A stretch of DNA of 64,000 nucleotides from Ligustrum vulgare (lineage: Eukaryota > Streptophyta > Magnoliopsida > Lamiales > Oleaceae). Where the stretch lies: positions 46,143,026-46,207,025 of the forward strand of contig OY743176.1 of the NCBI GenBank assembly GCA_963555705.1, read 5' to 3'. A program made the translations under genes and the position numbers. Below the pieces are notes generated by a model that was not told the origin of the DNA, did no database searches, and saw nothing but the letters and a program-made list of their open reading frames with translations. Shown here piece after piece: positions 53,790 through 64,000 of this stretch (the first letter of the stretch is position 1; each line of letters begins with the position of its first letter).

Positions 53790-55272
53790 TTCCTAACACA
53801 TGGTACTTTGATAGCGGATGTTCTAGACACATGACAGGTATATCGCTTTGCGGTTACATTTTGAAAAAGGTGAGACAGGTGCTGTTACCTTTGGTGATGG
53901 CCAAAAGGGTAAGATAGATGGATTTGGTATCATCAACATCAAGGAACTGCCTACATTAACTAATGTTTTATATGTTATAGGACTTAAGGCAAATTTGATC
54001 AATGTAGGACAATTGTGTGATGATAACCTGCTTGTCATGTTTTCTAAAAATTATTGCAAGGTTTTAAGTTGTGACAAGAATTCTAATCCATTAAAAAGTG
54101 TTTTGTTTAAGGGAGTTAGATCTAGAGACAAATGCTATACACTTGAAAGTCACATAACTTGCAATTCTGTTAGGACAAAAAATGAGAAACTGTGGCATAA
54201 CAGATTAGGGCATCTAAACTACCATGATCTTATGAAGCTGACCAGACTACATGCTGTGAGAGACTTTCCTAACATAAAAAACATTCTAGATAAAATCTGC
54301 AGTGACTGTCAAAAGGGTAAGTAAATCAAAAGTCAACACAAATCATTTACATCTATTAATACTTCTCATATACTTGAACTAATTCACATGGATCTGATGG
54401 GTCCTATTCAAAAGGAAAGTATTGGTGGCAAGAGGTATATTTATGTGTGTGTTGATGATTTCTCTAGAAACACCTGGTAATGTTTATTTGTGATAAATCT
54501 GATGCCTTTGACAATTTTGCTAATCTGTTTCAGAAATTGAGCAATGAAAAAGTTGACGAATAGGTAAGAGTCAAAAGGATCAGAAGTGATCATGGAAGAG
54601 AGTTTGAAAATCTGACTTTGCTAATTTTGGTATCCAATATGGAATCAAGCATGAGTACTCATCCCCGAAGACTCTTCAACGAAATGGAGTGGTGGAAAGG
54701 AAAAATAGAATTCTACAAGAGATGGCTTGTGTCATGCTAAACAGCAACAAATTGCCTACAAAATTTTGGGCAGAAGCTATAAATACTGCTTGTTATATTT
54801 TCAATAGAGTCATGCTTAGAACAGGAACAAATCAAACTGCAAATGAAATTTGGAAGGGTAGAAAACCTAGGGTTGATTACTTTCATGCTTTTGGAAGTAA
54901 ATGTTACATTTTAAAAGATAGGGAACATCTAGGAAAATTTGACTCAAAATCAGATGAAGGAATATTTTTGGGTTATTCTGAAAATAGTAGGGCCTATAGA
55001 GTTTACAATCTTAGAACCCAAACCATTCTTGAGTCAGTTAATGTGAAAGTGGATGACATTAATTGTTTAAATTCAGATTTGCAGGAAGCGGATGCTGATC
55101 AACTGGAAATTCCACCAAAAGAGCAAGTCGAAACTGAAAAATCAGAAGAAGAACAGTACCAAGCAGAAAGTATCAACGATACTGAAGAATGTAACCAAGA
55201 TGAATCTGGGCACCCAGTAACATCTGCATATCCTGAGGCATCTGACTACCCAGATATACCTGATGTTGCATA
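53790..55272 (+). pseudogene. Protease and integrase of copia D, broken
   Basis: Protease motif WYFDSGCSRHMTG (53802), then a frameshift near 53840 and the block LINVGQLCDDN (53998). Integrase zinc domain LWHNRLGHLNYHDLM with CSDCQKGK (54191-54320). The core has HMDLMGPI (54387) and VDDFSRNTW followed by a stop (54478), and GVVERKNRILQEMA with the catalytic Glu (54687). It ends with an acidic Glu/Asp/Pro-rich stretch to 55272. Confidence 0.85.
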
Positions 55273-56902
55273 ATCAGAAGTATCAAAAAAACCACCTGCT
55301 AGGATTCAAAAGGCTCATCCACTTGACAACATTCTCGCTAATCTGTCTAAAATAAATGTAACCAGAAGAAAATTTGGTGATGATATGGGAAACATCTATC
55401 ATATGTCACAAATTGAACCAAAAAATGTCAAGGAAGCTTTGACAGACGAAAACTGGGTACAGGCTAGCAGGAGGAACTCAATCAATTTGAAAGAAACAAC
55501 GTCTGGGAACTGGTACCACGTCCTAAAGAAGGTAATGTAATTGGAACTAAATGGATCTTCAAGAACAAATCAGATGAACAAGGAAATGTTGTTAGGAATA
55601 AAGCCATACTTATCGCTCAAGGCTATACCCAGATTGAAGGGATAGACTTTGACGAAACATTTGCTCCGGTAGCTAGACTGGAATCCATCAGACTGTTGCT
55701 AGCTGTGTCCTGCCACATTAATTTCAGATTGTATCAGATGGACGTCAAAAGTGCCTTTCTGAATGATGTACTTAATGAGGAAGCTTATGTGGAGCAGCCC
55801 TAAGGATTCACAGATCCATCTCACCCAGACTATGTCTTTAGACTAAAAAAGGCTTTACGTGGTTTGAAACAAGCCCCCAGAGCTTGGTATGAAAGGCTCA
55901 CATCACTCTTGCTAAGCAAAGGATACAAAAGGGGAGGAACTGATAAAACTCTTTTCATTAAGCATCTAAATCCTGGACTAACTGTAGCTCAAATATATGT
56001 TGATGACATTGTATTTAGGTCTATATCTAAGTCCAAAATTGATGAATTTATAAATACAATGAAAAGAGAATTTGAAATGAGTATTGTCGGTAAACTAACG
56101 TTTTTCCTTAGCTTGCAGGTACAACTGGATGAATCTGGCATATTCATATCTCAAGCAAAAAATGCTAAAAATCTGGTGACGAAAATTGGACTTGAAGATG
56201 CAAAGGCCATGAGAACTCCCATGGCAACTACATTGAAACTTTCAAAGGATGACAGTGGCAATAATGTAGATCCATCCCTCTACAGAAGCATGATTGGAAG
56301 TCTTCTGTACCTTACTGCTAGTAGGCCAGACATATCCTTCAGTGTTGGTGTGTGTGCAAGATATCAGGCCAAACCCAAGGAGTCTCATGTTGCTGCTATG
56401 AAAAAGGATCATTAGATATGTAAGCGGTACATTGACTTATGGAATCTGGTTTAATACAGACACAACTGGCCATCTTGTAAGTTATTCAAATGCAGACTGG
56501 GTTGGGAATGTGGATGATTGAAAGAGTACATCTGGAGGATGTTTTTACATTGGAAACAACTTGGTGGCATGGCTAAGTAGGAAATAAAATTCAGTGTCCC
56601 TTTCCACAGCTGAAGCGGAGTATATTGCAGCCGGTAGTTGATGTACATAGCTTCTTTAGATGAAACAAATGTTGGAAGATTATGGGATATCTACAAAACA
56701 AGCCACTATGTACTATGATAACACTAGTGCTATCAATATCACAAAAAAACCTGTCCAGCACTCCCGAACAAAATACATTGACATCAGACATCACTTCATC
56801 AGAGAATTGGTGGAACAAAAGATTATCAATCTGGAGCACATACAGACTGATATACAGCTTGCAGATTTGTTCACTAAGGCCCTCGATACTATCAAATTTT
56901 AA
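55273..56902 (+). pseudogene. RT and RNase H of copia D, broken
   Basis: Blocks: [66 protein letters not shown], the catalytic YVDDIVF (about 55997), SSLYRSMIGSLLYLTA-like text, then RNase H with STAEAEYIAA (56608), YYDNTSAINI (56711) and HIQTDIQLADLFTKAL, ending 56902. The RAWYERLT and GGTDKTLF words are typical of the SIRE lineage. Stops near 55802, 56412-56600 and 56640 prevent translation. Confidence 0.88.
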
Positions 56903-58180
56903 AGTCTTAGGAAACAAATTAAAGTATCACCCCCTCCTGAATAGGATCATGTATATTTAAAGAAAAAAAGCAACCTTTTCCCTTCTTATTGGATGAATTT
57001 AGGTTAACTTATCATATTCTTGTACTAAATAGATCATGTTTTTGCTTGCAGATATATCTGAGTACTTGAGACTGATAATGAGACAGATAGGTCTGGCTGA
57101 TGGCAGTCAACATGTCTCTCGATAAATCTGACTAGCACTCTAATCTGGACAATCCAAAGGATAAATCGCTATTGTCTAAGTCATATGTTTTACTACTAGA
57201 TGAGATTTCATATTCTGTGTGTAGACCTATGATCTGAATCTTGCTTATAGCATTGCATGCATATTCTTATTATCCAAGGGCAGGGCTAGTGGAAAAGAAG
57301 GCTGCCTATCCAAGCCAAGTTCATACCCTTTAGTCAAAAAGGAAATATATGAGGAAAAAGTGAAATTGTCAAAGAAAAAGGGGAAAACCTAGTAAGATAA
57401 CTTCTGGGGATTGTGTGAATCTACCAATTCAAGCCAAGTTCATACCCTTCTTCTAATCTAAAGGAGAAGATCTTGTAAGATAACTTCTGAGGATTGTGTG
57501 AAGCCGTTTCCACCTCCAAAAGACATTGCCACAATATTGAAAAAGTCAACAAGCCGGATTTGAGAAAATGCACTTTATATAGATATTGATAGGTCTTATT
57601 GTACACTACGGTGACAAATCAATAAGTCAAGGCAATCATATGCTTTTTGATAGTATGTGAATGACTAAGGATCACACACGCACTATTAATCAACCTAATC
57701 ATGTACGTGGTGGACTGTATACTACCAGATGTATCTGCTTCAACAGATGCTAACAGTGCTCAAACATGTTTCAGGTATCTAGATGCATTTAAATATCTCC
57801 TTATTCACGAATTTTAGATATTATTCTGAAAATCTTTATTTTTAAGGCAGTATATCGTGGGCTAATATGAGAAAATCTTATAGATCAAGTCAGTTGATTG
57901 TGGGGCCCAATTTTGGTAATATATTTGTTTCCTATTTCTTGGAATATTTTGTTTCTATACTTATCCTAATTTTGAAGGAAAGAAGTTGGCCAGAATCAGG
58001 ACTCTCAAGATCTTCTAAGTTACCATATTGAACTCTAATTCCTTTTATATTTGAGTTCTTCTTAAACCCAAAAACCCTCACACTTCTATATACCTCACGT
58101 CCCAAACTCCCAAATCTCCTCTCATCAAAACCCTAACTTCTTCATTCCATTCTTCCAAAAAATCGTCACCCATCTTGAGT
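56903..58180 (+). other. Spacer of copia D between pol and extra ORF
   Basis: Non-coding, 1.3 kb, containing agataacttct repeated at 57398 and 57478 (unit of about 80 bp with accaattcaagccaag). At 57960-58150 the DNA becomes C-rich with ccctaac-like words before the ATG, like a 5' UTR. Confidence 0.5.
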
Positions 58181-59978
58181 ATGGCTAGAAGCAAGCAATC
58201 TGGAAAAAGGAGAGTCACTCGAGTAGGCAGTGCCAATGTAGGACCTTCTTCACCAGACCCATCGGAGGTTGCGATACCAGGTGCAGGGGCCATCGTGGCG
58301 GTTCCAACGACGGGCACCAGTGCTGCATCGTCTTCGCTCCCTCTCTCCGGTACAACTCCAACCCCTGCTCTACTCTTGGCCAAATTAAGTCAAGACATCT
58401 CCTCCACACCACATTCCTTGGGGGTACACTTGACACCTGCATCGGGTAATCTTACTTCAAGCCATATTTCACCATTAGATATTCGTAGCGAGTTACAACT
58501 TGCAGGAGAAATTGGTGGAAGACCAACTAGGGCAAGTCAGAAAAATAAAAAGGATACAGATATTATGACTGAAGATGTTGATGAATCTGGTGAATCTGAG
58601 TCTGGAGATGAAAATGAAAAATCAGAAGAGCAGGATGTGTCTGGCGAGTTAGAAAAATCTGAGGAGGAGGATGAGGAAGCTGAAGAGTCTGGAGGTGAAG
58701 AGAAACCAAATGAAACAGAGGAGTCCGAGGACGTGGATGAAGCTGAGCAATCAGAGGAGGAGACGGAGAAAGAAACTGTGATCCCTGACAGAAAGGGAAA
58801 GAAGAAGGTGGAAGAAGCCGCAGTAAGTTCAAAGAAGAAAAAGTCTAAGGGAGACGTATCTACAGACCCAGAGAGATCCAAATTTGATACTTCTTCATTT
58901 ATCTGCAGCCCTATTCAGACGGAAAGAGGTATGTTTACCCCTTTCAATTTTAAGTTCTGGTCGTCTGAAGCATATGCTGATTTTCAAAAACATATTTTGG
59001 GGAAATGAATGCAATATGAATCTAGGGTGTCTATAGAAGAGTTTGATGATTTCGGGGTTGATGATATAGTGTCCCACTTTGGGTTGAAAAAAAATGTTTG
59101 AATGTAAGGGGGAGATCAATGAAACCTTGGTAAAAGAGTTTTACGCCAATATCCCTATCGACTTTAACTCCAAGAAATGCCTGTTTACCACTTCCTTATT
59201 TTTTAGAGGCCAATTGGTTAAGATTTCTGCAAAAGACCTTAGGAGGTGGTTAGGGTGGAATGAAGATGTGTCTGATGAAGATGAGTCAATGGAAGCCACA
59301 AATGATGAAATAGCTATGAAGTTGTCAGGGGGAAAGGTTACGTGACCTGTGAAAGGATTAAAACAATTACCAAGGTCTGAGATGTCTAAGAAATATCAAA
59401 TTCTACATAAAATTGTAAAGGTGAAATTTGACCAGCTCATCCGTGATTCAAGCTTTAAAAGAGAGTCTGCTAGAACACTGTTTCTCCTTGGTACTAAAAG
59501 AAACATTTACTTTGCTGTCCATATTTGGAGTTCAATTATTGGTCGGGTTTCGGGGAGTGGTCCTCGATAGGGGAATACATATTAGTTGGTTTATCCTTGG
59601 ATTATTTCACAATTTCTTCATGATCAGGGTATTCAGACCTTGGAGGATGATCTGGTGATCACTCCTAAGGTGTTAAATAGGGTCAGATGCAGGAAAACAC
59701 TAGAGGTACAGACCTCTCATAGGAAATAATTTTTGGGGGACACTGCTGGAAAACAAGACTCATCTGGCCAGGATGCCAGAATTGGCTAGCTAGAAGCAGA
59801 GATTGTTGGGTTAAAGGCAGAGGTATCTGACCTTAGGGTTTGTGTCAAAAGACTTGAAGGCACGCTGGATCAGTTGCTTTGAGGTTCTTCAAAATATGTG
59901 GCTCTAGTGGATGCCAAAGAAAAGAGGAAGGTCGCAGCCAAGAAGCACCCTGACTCGAAGAAACAAAGAAAGAACTAG
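58181..59978 (+). pseudogene. Extra ORF of copia D in the envelope position
   Basis: From ATG 58181 (MARSKQSGKRR), about 600 codons. A basic start and a Ser/Pro/Thr/Gly-rich region are followed by a very acidic Glu/Ser-rich stretch (58560-58760) and a Lys-rich patch (58795-58850). A TGA (59006-59008), a frameshift in an A run near 59086-59093, and a region with LVKEFYANI and LRRWLGW follow. The last resembles the domain often named putative plant transposon protein. The C-terminus has a short coiled coil (59780-59880) and a basic end. No clear signal peptide or membrane segment is visible. Function unknown. Confidence 0.65.
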
Positions 59979-60319
59979 GACTGATGTCCACCCTGCCAGA
60001 TGCATCTACTCATTTTCATTACTTTTGAAACTATTACATTTTGTTTGCGTGCAAGTTTTATGAGACTAATGGCTTCCCCTATTTGCACCGAAAAGGGGGA
60101 GTAGTTGTTATCATCATCTTTTTCATAATTTTTGACTATTGAAGTAATTTCAGTTTATGCTTCCTATGTACTGATTCTCTTAAATTTTTATATGCATATG
60201 TTGCTTGTTATGATGCATAACTTGAGGTGGAGATTTTTGATAGGGGGACTTGGTGTTTACTTGTGATTGTAAAAGGATGATTAGGTTTCGGAAGAATAGA
60301 AAAAGCCAAAGGGGGAGAC
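59979..60319 (+). other. 3' UTR and polypurine tract of copia D
   Basis: Two purine-rich words, aaaagggggagtag (60091-60105) and aaagggggagac (60308-60319). The second is directly before the LTR start and is the primer for plus-strand synthesis. Confidence 0.75.
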
Positions 60320-61355
60320 TGTTAACTTAGTAAAATTTGACATTTTCTATTTTTCTACAAATATGTAATTTAAGTAAAATTAATATAATTACTAAATAAG
60401 TGTATTTAGTAATTTATTAATTGTTGATCTCGAAATCTTGTGGTATAATCTTGTGATTGGACCAAGTTTCTTGATGATTTATTCCTTGATATCCAAGTAT
60501 TATCATTAGCTGAGTATAAGCTTGTGGTTAGGACAAAATCTTGATGATTTGATCCTTGGTAGAATTCATATGGTAAGATCCTTTTCTTGAGATTTCCGAG
60601 TATCTTGGTTCTTGGTATTCAACTCTATCACTTCATATGATAAGATCTTTTATTACATAACCAATTGTGAGTATCTTACCTTATCATTACTTATGGTAAG
60701 ATTTATCTATGATTATCTTACCATTATCTCTAATTATCTTTGATTGATTTGTAGGTAATAGAGATTTTATGCAACAAGGATTCTTGATGGACAAGAAATC
60801 TGATTGCATTTAAATTGAAGAAAATGAGACGTTTTCTCCAAGAAGTCTTGAAGCTAATTTTCATGTGGTGCACTTATATTTACGGCTTCAACAGTGTTTT
60901 TGACTTCGGTTCTTCGGGAGGAGGAATCAATCACTTAGAGAAGAAAAGACTTTCAATGTGAAGATAAACGGGAGGTTTGAATCATATTCGAACGGGAGTT
61001 CGAGGTTTCTAAAAAGTGTTGCAGATTCAAAAAAAAACTACTGAAGAGTGGTGGGACGCCAGCTCATATTACATGCCATAGAAGGATCAGGGAGTGATCT
61101 ATTTCTTGGATGTTTGACCTGTTAGGCTTTTTTCCAACATTAAGCTCAAATAGTGTGTTCTTGTCGTCTTACAATTCTGCATAATTTATAATGTCTATTT
61201 ATTTTTGACAATCTAGACGAATCTGCATCAGTAAGATTCATCTGGTATTCTAGTAAAATTAAATTTAATGATTCACTGTTAATTTGTTACTGTCCAGACA
61301 AATATGTGACAGTAAGTTCGTTTAAACATAAAATTTAGACAACTTTAAATTTTCA
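60320..61355 (+). repeat. 3' LTR of copia D
   Basis: 1,036 bp, tgttaacttag to ttttca. Its last 160 bp match the 5' remnant. It contains repeats of the words cttgtggt and atcttaccttatcatt-like. Confidence 0.85.
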
Positions 61356-62479
61356 TTTTGAAATGTGATCGACCACTGATCTTCAACCCTTGACATCGCC
61401 TCGTAAAAGTGAAAACTCCCAGACATGTTTCGGGCATAAGAAAGTACATAACTTTGTCTACAACGTATAAAATAATTCATCACATGTGGAGTTCGTATGG
61501 GTCATGAAAAGATGTGACAAAGTAGGTGCAGTAAAGCTGAAATGGTTCAATGGTGCCTGCAATGGCCTTGCAATGAGGTGCTATGTAATGCAATGATGTT
61601 CAAGTTGAGTTTTATGCCTTAAATAAGTGTAAATAATGACTGAATGATCCACAAGTGATGTATAATATGTAGTGAAGGTGATCATCCAAAAAGAATTGCA
61701 AAAACTCAACAAAAACCTCATTGAAACATTTTATCAAACACCTTGCATGCATATTAAGAAATCAAGGAATTTCATAGAGTTGGAGACTTGAATTAAGCCA
61801 AAAATTTTCACCTAACAATTCATAATACAATATCTCCAATCCTAGCTTAAACCCATCACCAATCATCCATAATTCACAAATCACAAAAAGAATGAGGAAC
61901 AAAAAGATTATGCATGATTTTGTGAAATTGTGTAGAAATCCATACATTTTGAATGTTTTGGATGCAATGCAAGGCATGAATTTGAGGTGAGATGATGCAC
62001 AAACATATGGAATAGATGGGGACTAAATTTTGGACGATTTGGGGGAAGAAAACCGAGTTGGAAGTGGTTAAAATGAAAGTTGTTGCATTATATATCAAAC
62101 TGCAGGTTCTGTCCAGAATCTAACCGTGCGACCGCACGGTGTTAAAGCCAGTAACCATTTGTTTTTCATTTTCTGAGTTTTGGACCCTGTTTTGGACCCC
62201 TAAATGTTTTCAAATGCATGAAACCAACTTTTAAACGATATGTTCATGTCCTAAGCTAGGTGATCAAATGGAAGATTGTGATAAAAAGCAACAAAACAAA
62301 TAAATCTGCCCCACTTGATGTTCCAGGTTTTTGCACACCACTACGCGTAGTGATTGGATGTTCCAGGTTTTTGATTGATGCCTACTGATTTTGGAATGTG
62401 GTTTCAATTTTTCTCATTAATTGATCCGTTTTAACCATGAATTGTTCTGTTCTCTCCACAAATTTACCAATTAGCTCTT
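61356..62479 (-). other. Non-coding interior of element A, 5' side
   Basis: In reverse complement it matches element B around 47900-48150 (gaggcgatgtc, tggtcgatc words). It contains gtgcgaccgcacgg near 62127, the same palindromic class as in the LTRs. Small frames only. Confidence 0.6.
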
Positions 62480-62498
62480 CTAATGCAGGCTTCCTTTC

Positions 62499-63640
62499 TT
62501 AAGTGTTGAATTGGGACGCAATATGTCCATTTGAATGATCTTTCCAAGGAAAATTAGGATGATTGCGCCAACCTGTGTTATAGGTATTTGAGTATGGGTT
62601 ATTCTGGCCTTGACCCCCTTGTACATAGTCAACTTGCTCCACTGGACAAGCCAGAATAGGGCAATCTGTAGTGGCGTGGTTCGCATCACACTCTTCACAA
62701 GTCACTTTAGCACTTTTAGAGGAATGACTCGCTAGTGCTATGCCCCCCACTTTCGCAGCCAAGGAGTCAATTTTTGCTGATATGACAGTGTAAGCATCCA
62801 CTTCATAGACTCCCGATGTCTTCTTTGGTACCACCCTGTTCGATTCCCACATGGCATTTATATTTGCTATCCTCTCAAAGAGCTCCAATTCCTGTCCGAT
62901 GGTCTTTGTTCCAAGAGCACCATTTGATGAAGAGTCAACTATGTTTTTTAAAGTGTGGAAGTAATCCTTCATAGAAAAACTTCACTTGGTCTCCTCTAGC
63001 GATCCCATGGTTTGGACACTTCCTCAGCATGCACTTAAATCTGTTCCACGCATCATCAAAAGATTCAACATCATGCTGCTGGAACACAGTTATGTCATGT
63101 CTCAGTTTGGCAACCTTTGCTGGAAGCATGAATTTAGTGCAAAACATTTGAACCAAGTCATTCCAGGTGGTTATACTCGCAGCGAGGCAAGAATCTAACC
63201 AGTCAAAAGCTCTATCTTTTCGAGTGTAGGGGAATAACCTGAGTCTGATAGCATAATCAGACATACCCTGATATTGAAAGTGTTGGCACATGTCTAAAAA
63301 TTTAGAAACATGTGTGTGGGTTTTCATTAGGTCTCCCATGGAATTGTTGTCCATTTTGGAACATACTTATGACATTGGTTTTTAGTTGGAAGTTCTCCTG
63401 CCTAAATGGTGGATAGACTATGTTGGATTGACTTTGAACCACCTGAGGTGTCATGAAGTCACCAATCAATATGTCATCTTCATTTATTGGATCAGCCGAG
63501 GGTAGAAGATTGTTGTTGTTCGCCATTTGATTTTTTGATTTATCTAGTTCTCTAACCTCTCTTAATCTATGGTGTAACGTATGTTCTATTTCCGAGTCAG
63601 CTTCAAAAAAATTCCCGTTTTTCAAACGTAACATACACAA
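62499..63640 (-). pseudogene. Athila-type gag of element A, one or two frameshifts
   Basis: It starts near 63640 and is open to 63302. It continues in another frame from about 63354 to 62935, with the core DRAFDWLDSCLAASITTWND (about 63160-63220) and KFMLPAKVAKLRHDI. A third frame (about 62972 to 62499) has a zinc-knuckle-like CEECDANHATTDCP (about 62660-62700) and ends ASQFNT. Gag would bind element RNA and assemble the particle. Relatively well kept compared with the rest, with only two frame changes. Confidence 0.82.
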
Positions 63641-63770
63641 CTACAAGAAAAGTAAAGAAACTAGTAACTAAACTAAAAAAAAATAAAATCCTAAGATAAA
63701 AATAAAATAAAAAAAGTAAAAAAAGGTCCGAATTAGTGGCAGTAATCTAAAAGTAAATTTAAAAAAAATT

Positions 63771-63787
63771 ATCGGCAACGGAGCCAA
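63771..63787 (-). promoter_or_regulatory. tRNA-Asp primer-binding site of element A
   Basis: The minus strand reads ttggctccgttgccgat about 5 bases after the LTR end aaca, near the tRNA-Asp complement used by Athila/Tat elements. Confidence 0.75.
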
Positions 63788-63792
63788 AAACT

Positions 63793-64000
63793 TGTTCACT
63801 CCGCAAGTGCACGAGTCGCGCAAGTAGTAAAGTGGATGTAAGTCCAAGTATCGATCCCACAGAGATTGTTGTAAATTGTATTTTAGATTACGAATCCTTA
63901 ATCAGAACGAGAAATTTGATTGAGTTGAAAATTTTTGTTTTTGAAAATTAAAATAACGATTAAACTAAAGAACAACGAAAATTTGATTTTAAAACTTATG
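63793..64000 (-). repeat. 5' LTR of element A, cut by the window end
   Basis: It begins in the plus direction tgttcactccgcaagtg and aligns with 49118 onward for its whole visible length, at roughly 88 percent identity by eye. Confidence 0.8.

Larger units (their letters stand above)
51770..61355 (+). mobile_element. SIRE-like copia element D with an extra ORF
   Basis: 5' LTR remnant (51770-51930), tRNA-Met primer site, gag, protease, integrase, RT/RNase H, a gap, an additional ORF (58181-59978), a polypurine tract and a complete 1,036-bp 3' LTR (60320-61355). RT and gag resemble the SIRE/Maximus lineage, which is known for an ORF in the envelope position. The 5' LTR lost about 875 bp. It lies within element A. 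Confidence 0.85.
49118..64000 (-). mobile_element. Athila-like element A, gag only, split by copia D
   Basis: On the minus strand: 5' LTR from beyond 64000 to 63793, a tRNA-Asp primer site (63771-63787), gag (63640-62499) and a non-coding interior (62480-61356). Copia D (61355-51770) interrupts, then more non-coding interior (51769-50546) and the 3' LTR (50545-49118). Without D the interior is about 3.6 kb and has gag but no protease, RT or integrase. The visible parts of the two LTRs look roughly 88 percent identical, so the insertion is old. Confidence 0.8.

Noticed and set aside
58537..58881. Ser/Asp-rich frame on the minus strand
   Set aside because: It is the mirror of the Glu-rich stretch of the copia D extra ORF.

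Overview
The window is nuclear DNA of a flowering plant, probably a eudicot. The signs are an intron-containing methylesterase gene, Ty1/copia and Athila-type retrotransposons primed by initiator tRNA-Met and tRNA-Asp, CACTA, hAT and Tourist-like DNA transposons, tRNA-derived SINEs, and an old integrated copy of a plant pararetrovirus. The DNA is AT-rich and dominated by transposable elements. I see one plausible host gene, and it is damaged at its 3' end. I see no rRNA gene, free tRNA gene or CRISPR array.

Layout. 1-2130: intergenic DNA with MITE-like fragments, a G-run cluster and a GA microsatellite. 2131-3647 (minus): three-exon methylesterase-like alpha/beta hydrolase with all triad residues but a replaced C-terminus. 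3770-5711: inverted-repeat DNA and MITEs. 5971-14506: degenerate endogenous caulimovirid. It starts at a tRNA-Met primer site and runs ORF1, coiled-coil virion-associated-like ORF, coat protein, movement protein fused to a protease-like module, protease/RT/RNase H and transactivator-like ORF, then a promoter and leader with a poly(A) signal, then two further unexplained ORFs. 15091-16055: SINE-like palindromic composite split by a MITE. 16101-18606: a CACTA element carrying pieces of an NTF2 gene. 18830-19230: RPA70-like fragment. 19792-27535 (minus): a young, complete copia element with 365-bp LTRs, inserted in a 260-bp tandem repeat. 28595-30140: tandem duplication and a small CACTA element. 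30210-33473: full-length hAT element with a broken transposase.

The right half is a nest. Copia element C (about 34.5-42.85 kb) was hit by a SINE, a MITE and an Athila-like element (38249-41729), and is cut at its RNase H end by Athila-like element B (42852 to about 48186). An inverted LTR fragment follows (48187-49117). Then comes a gag-only Athila-like element A on the minus strand (49118 to beyond 64000), itself split by a SIRE-like copia element D (51770-61355) that has an extra, envelope-position ORF.

How the parts work together: the LTR, hAT and viral ORFs all carry stops or frameshifts, so as far as can be seen the window is a graveyard of parasites rather than a cooperating gene set. 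The best leads are the viral locus (tandem protease modules, tightly overlapping ORFs, and an unexplained ORF pair after the promoter), the gene-capturing CACTA element, and the methylesterase reading into a hydrophobic tail.
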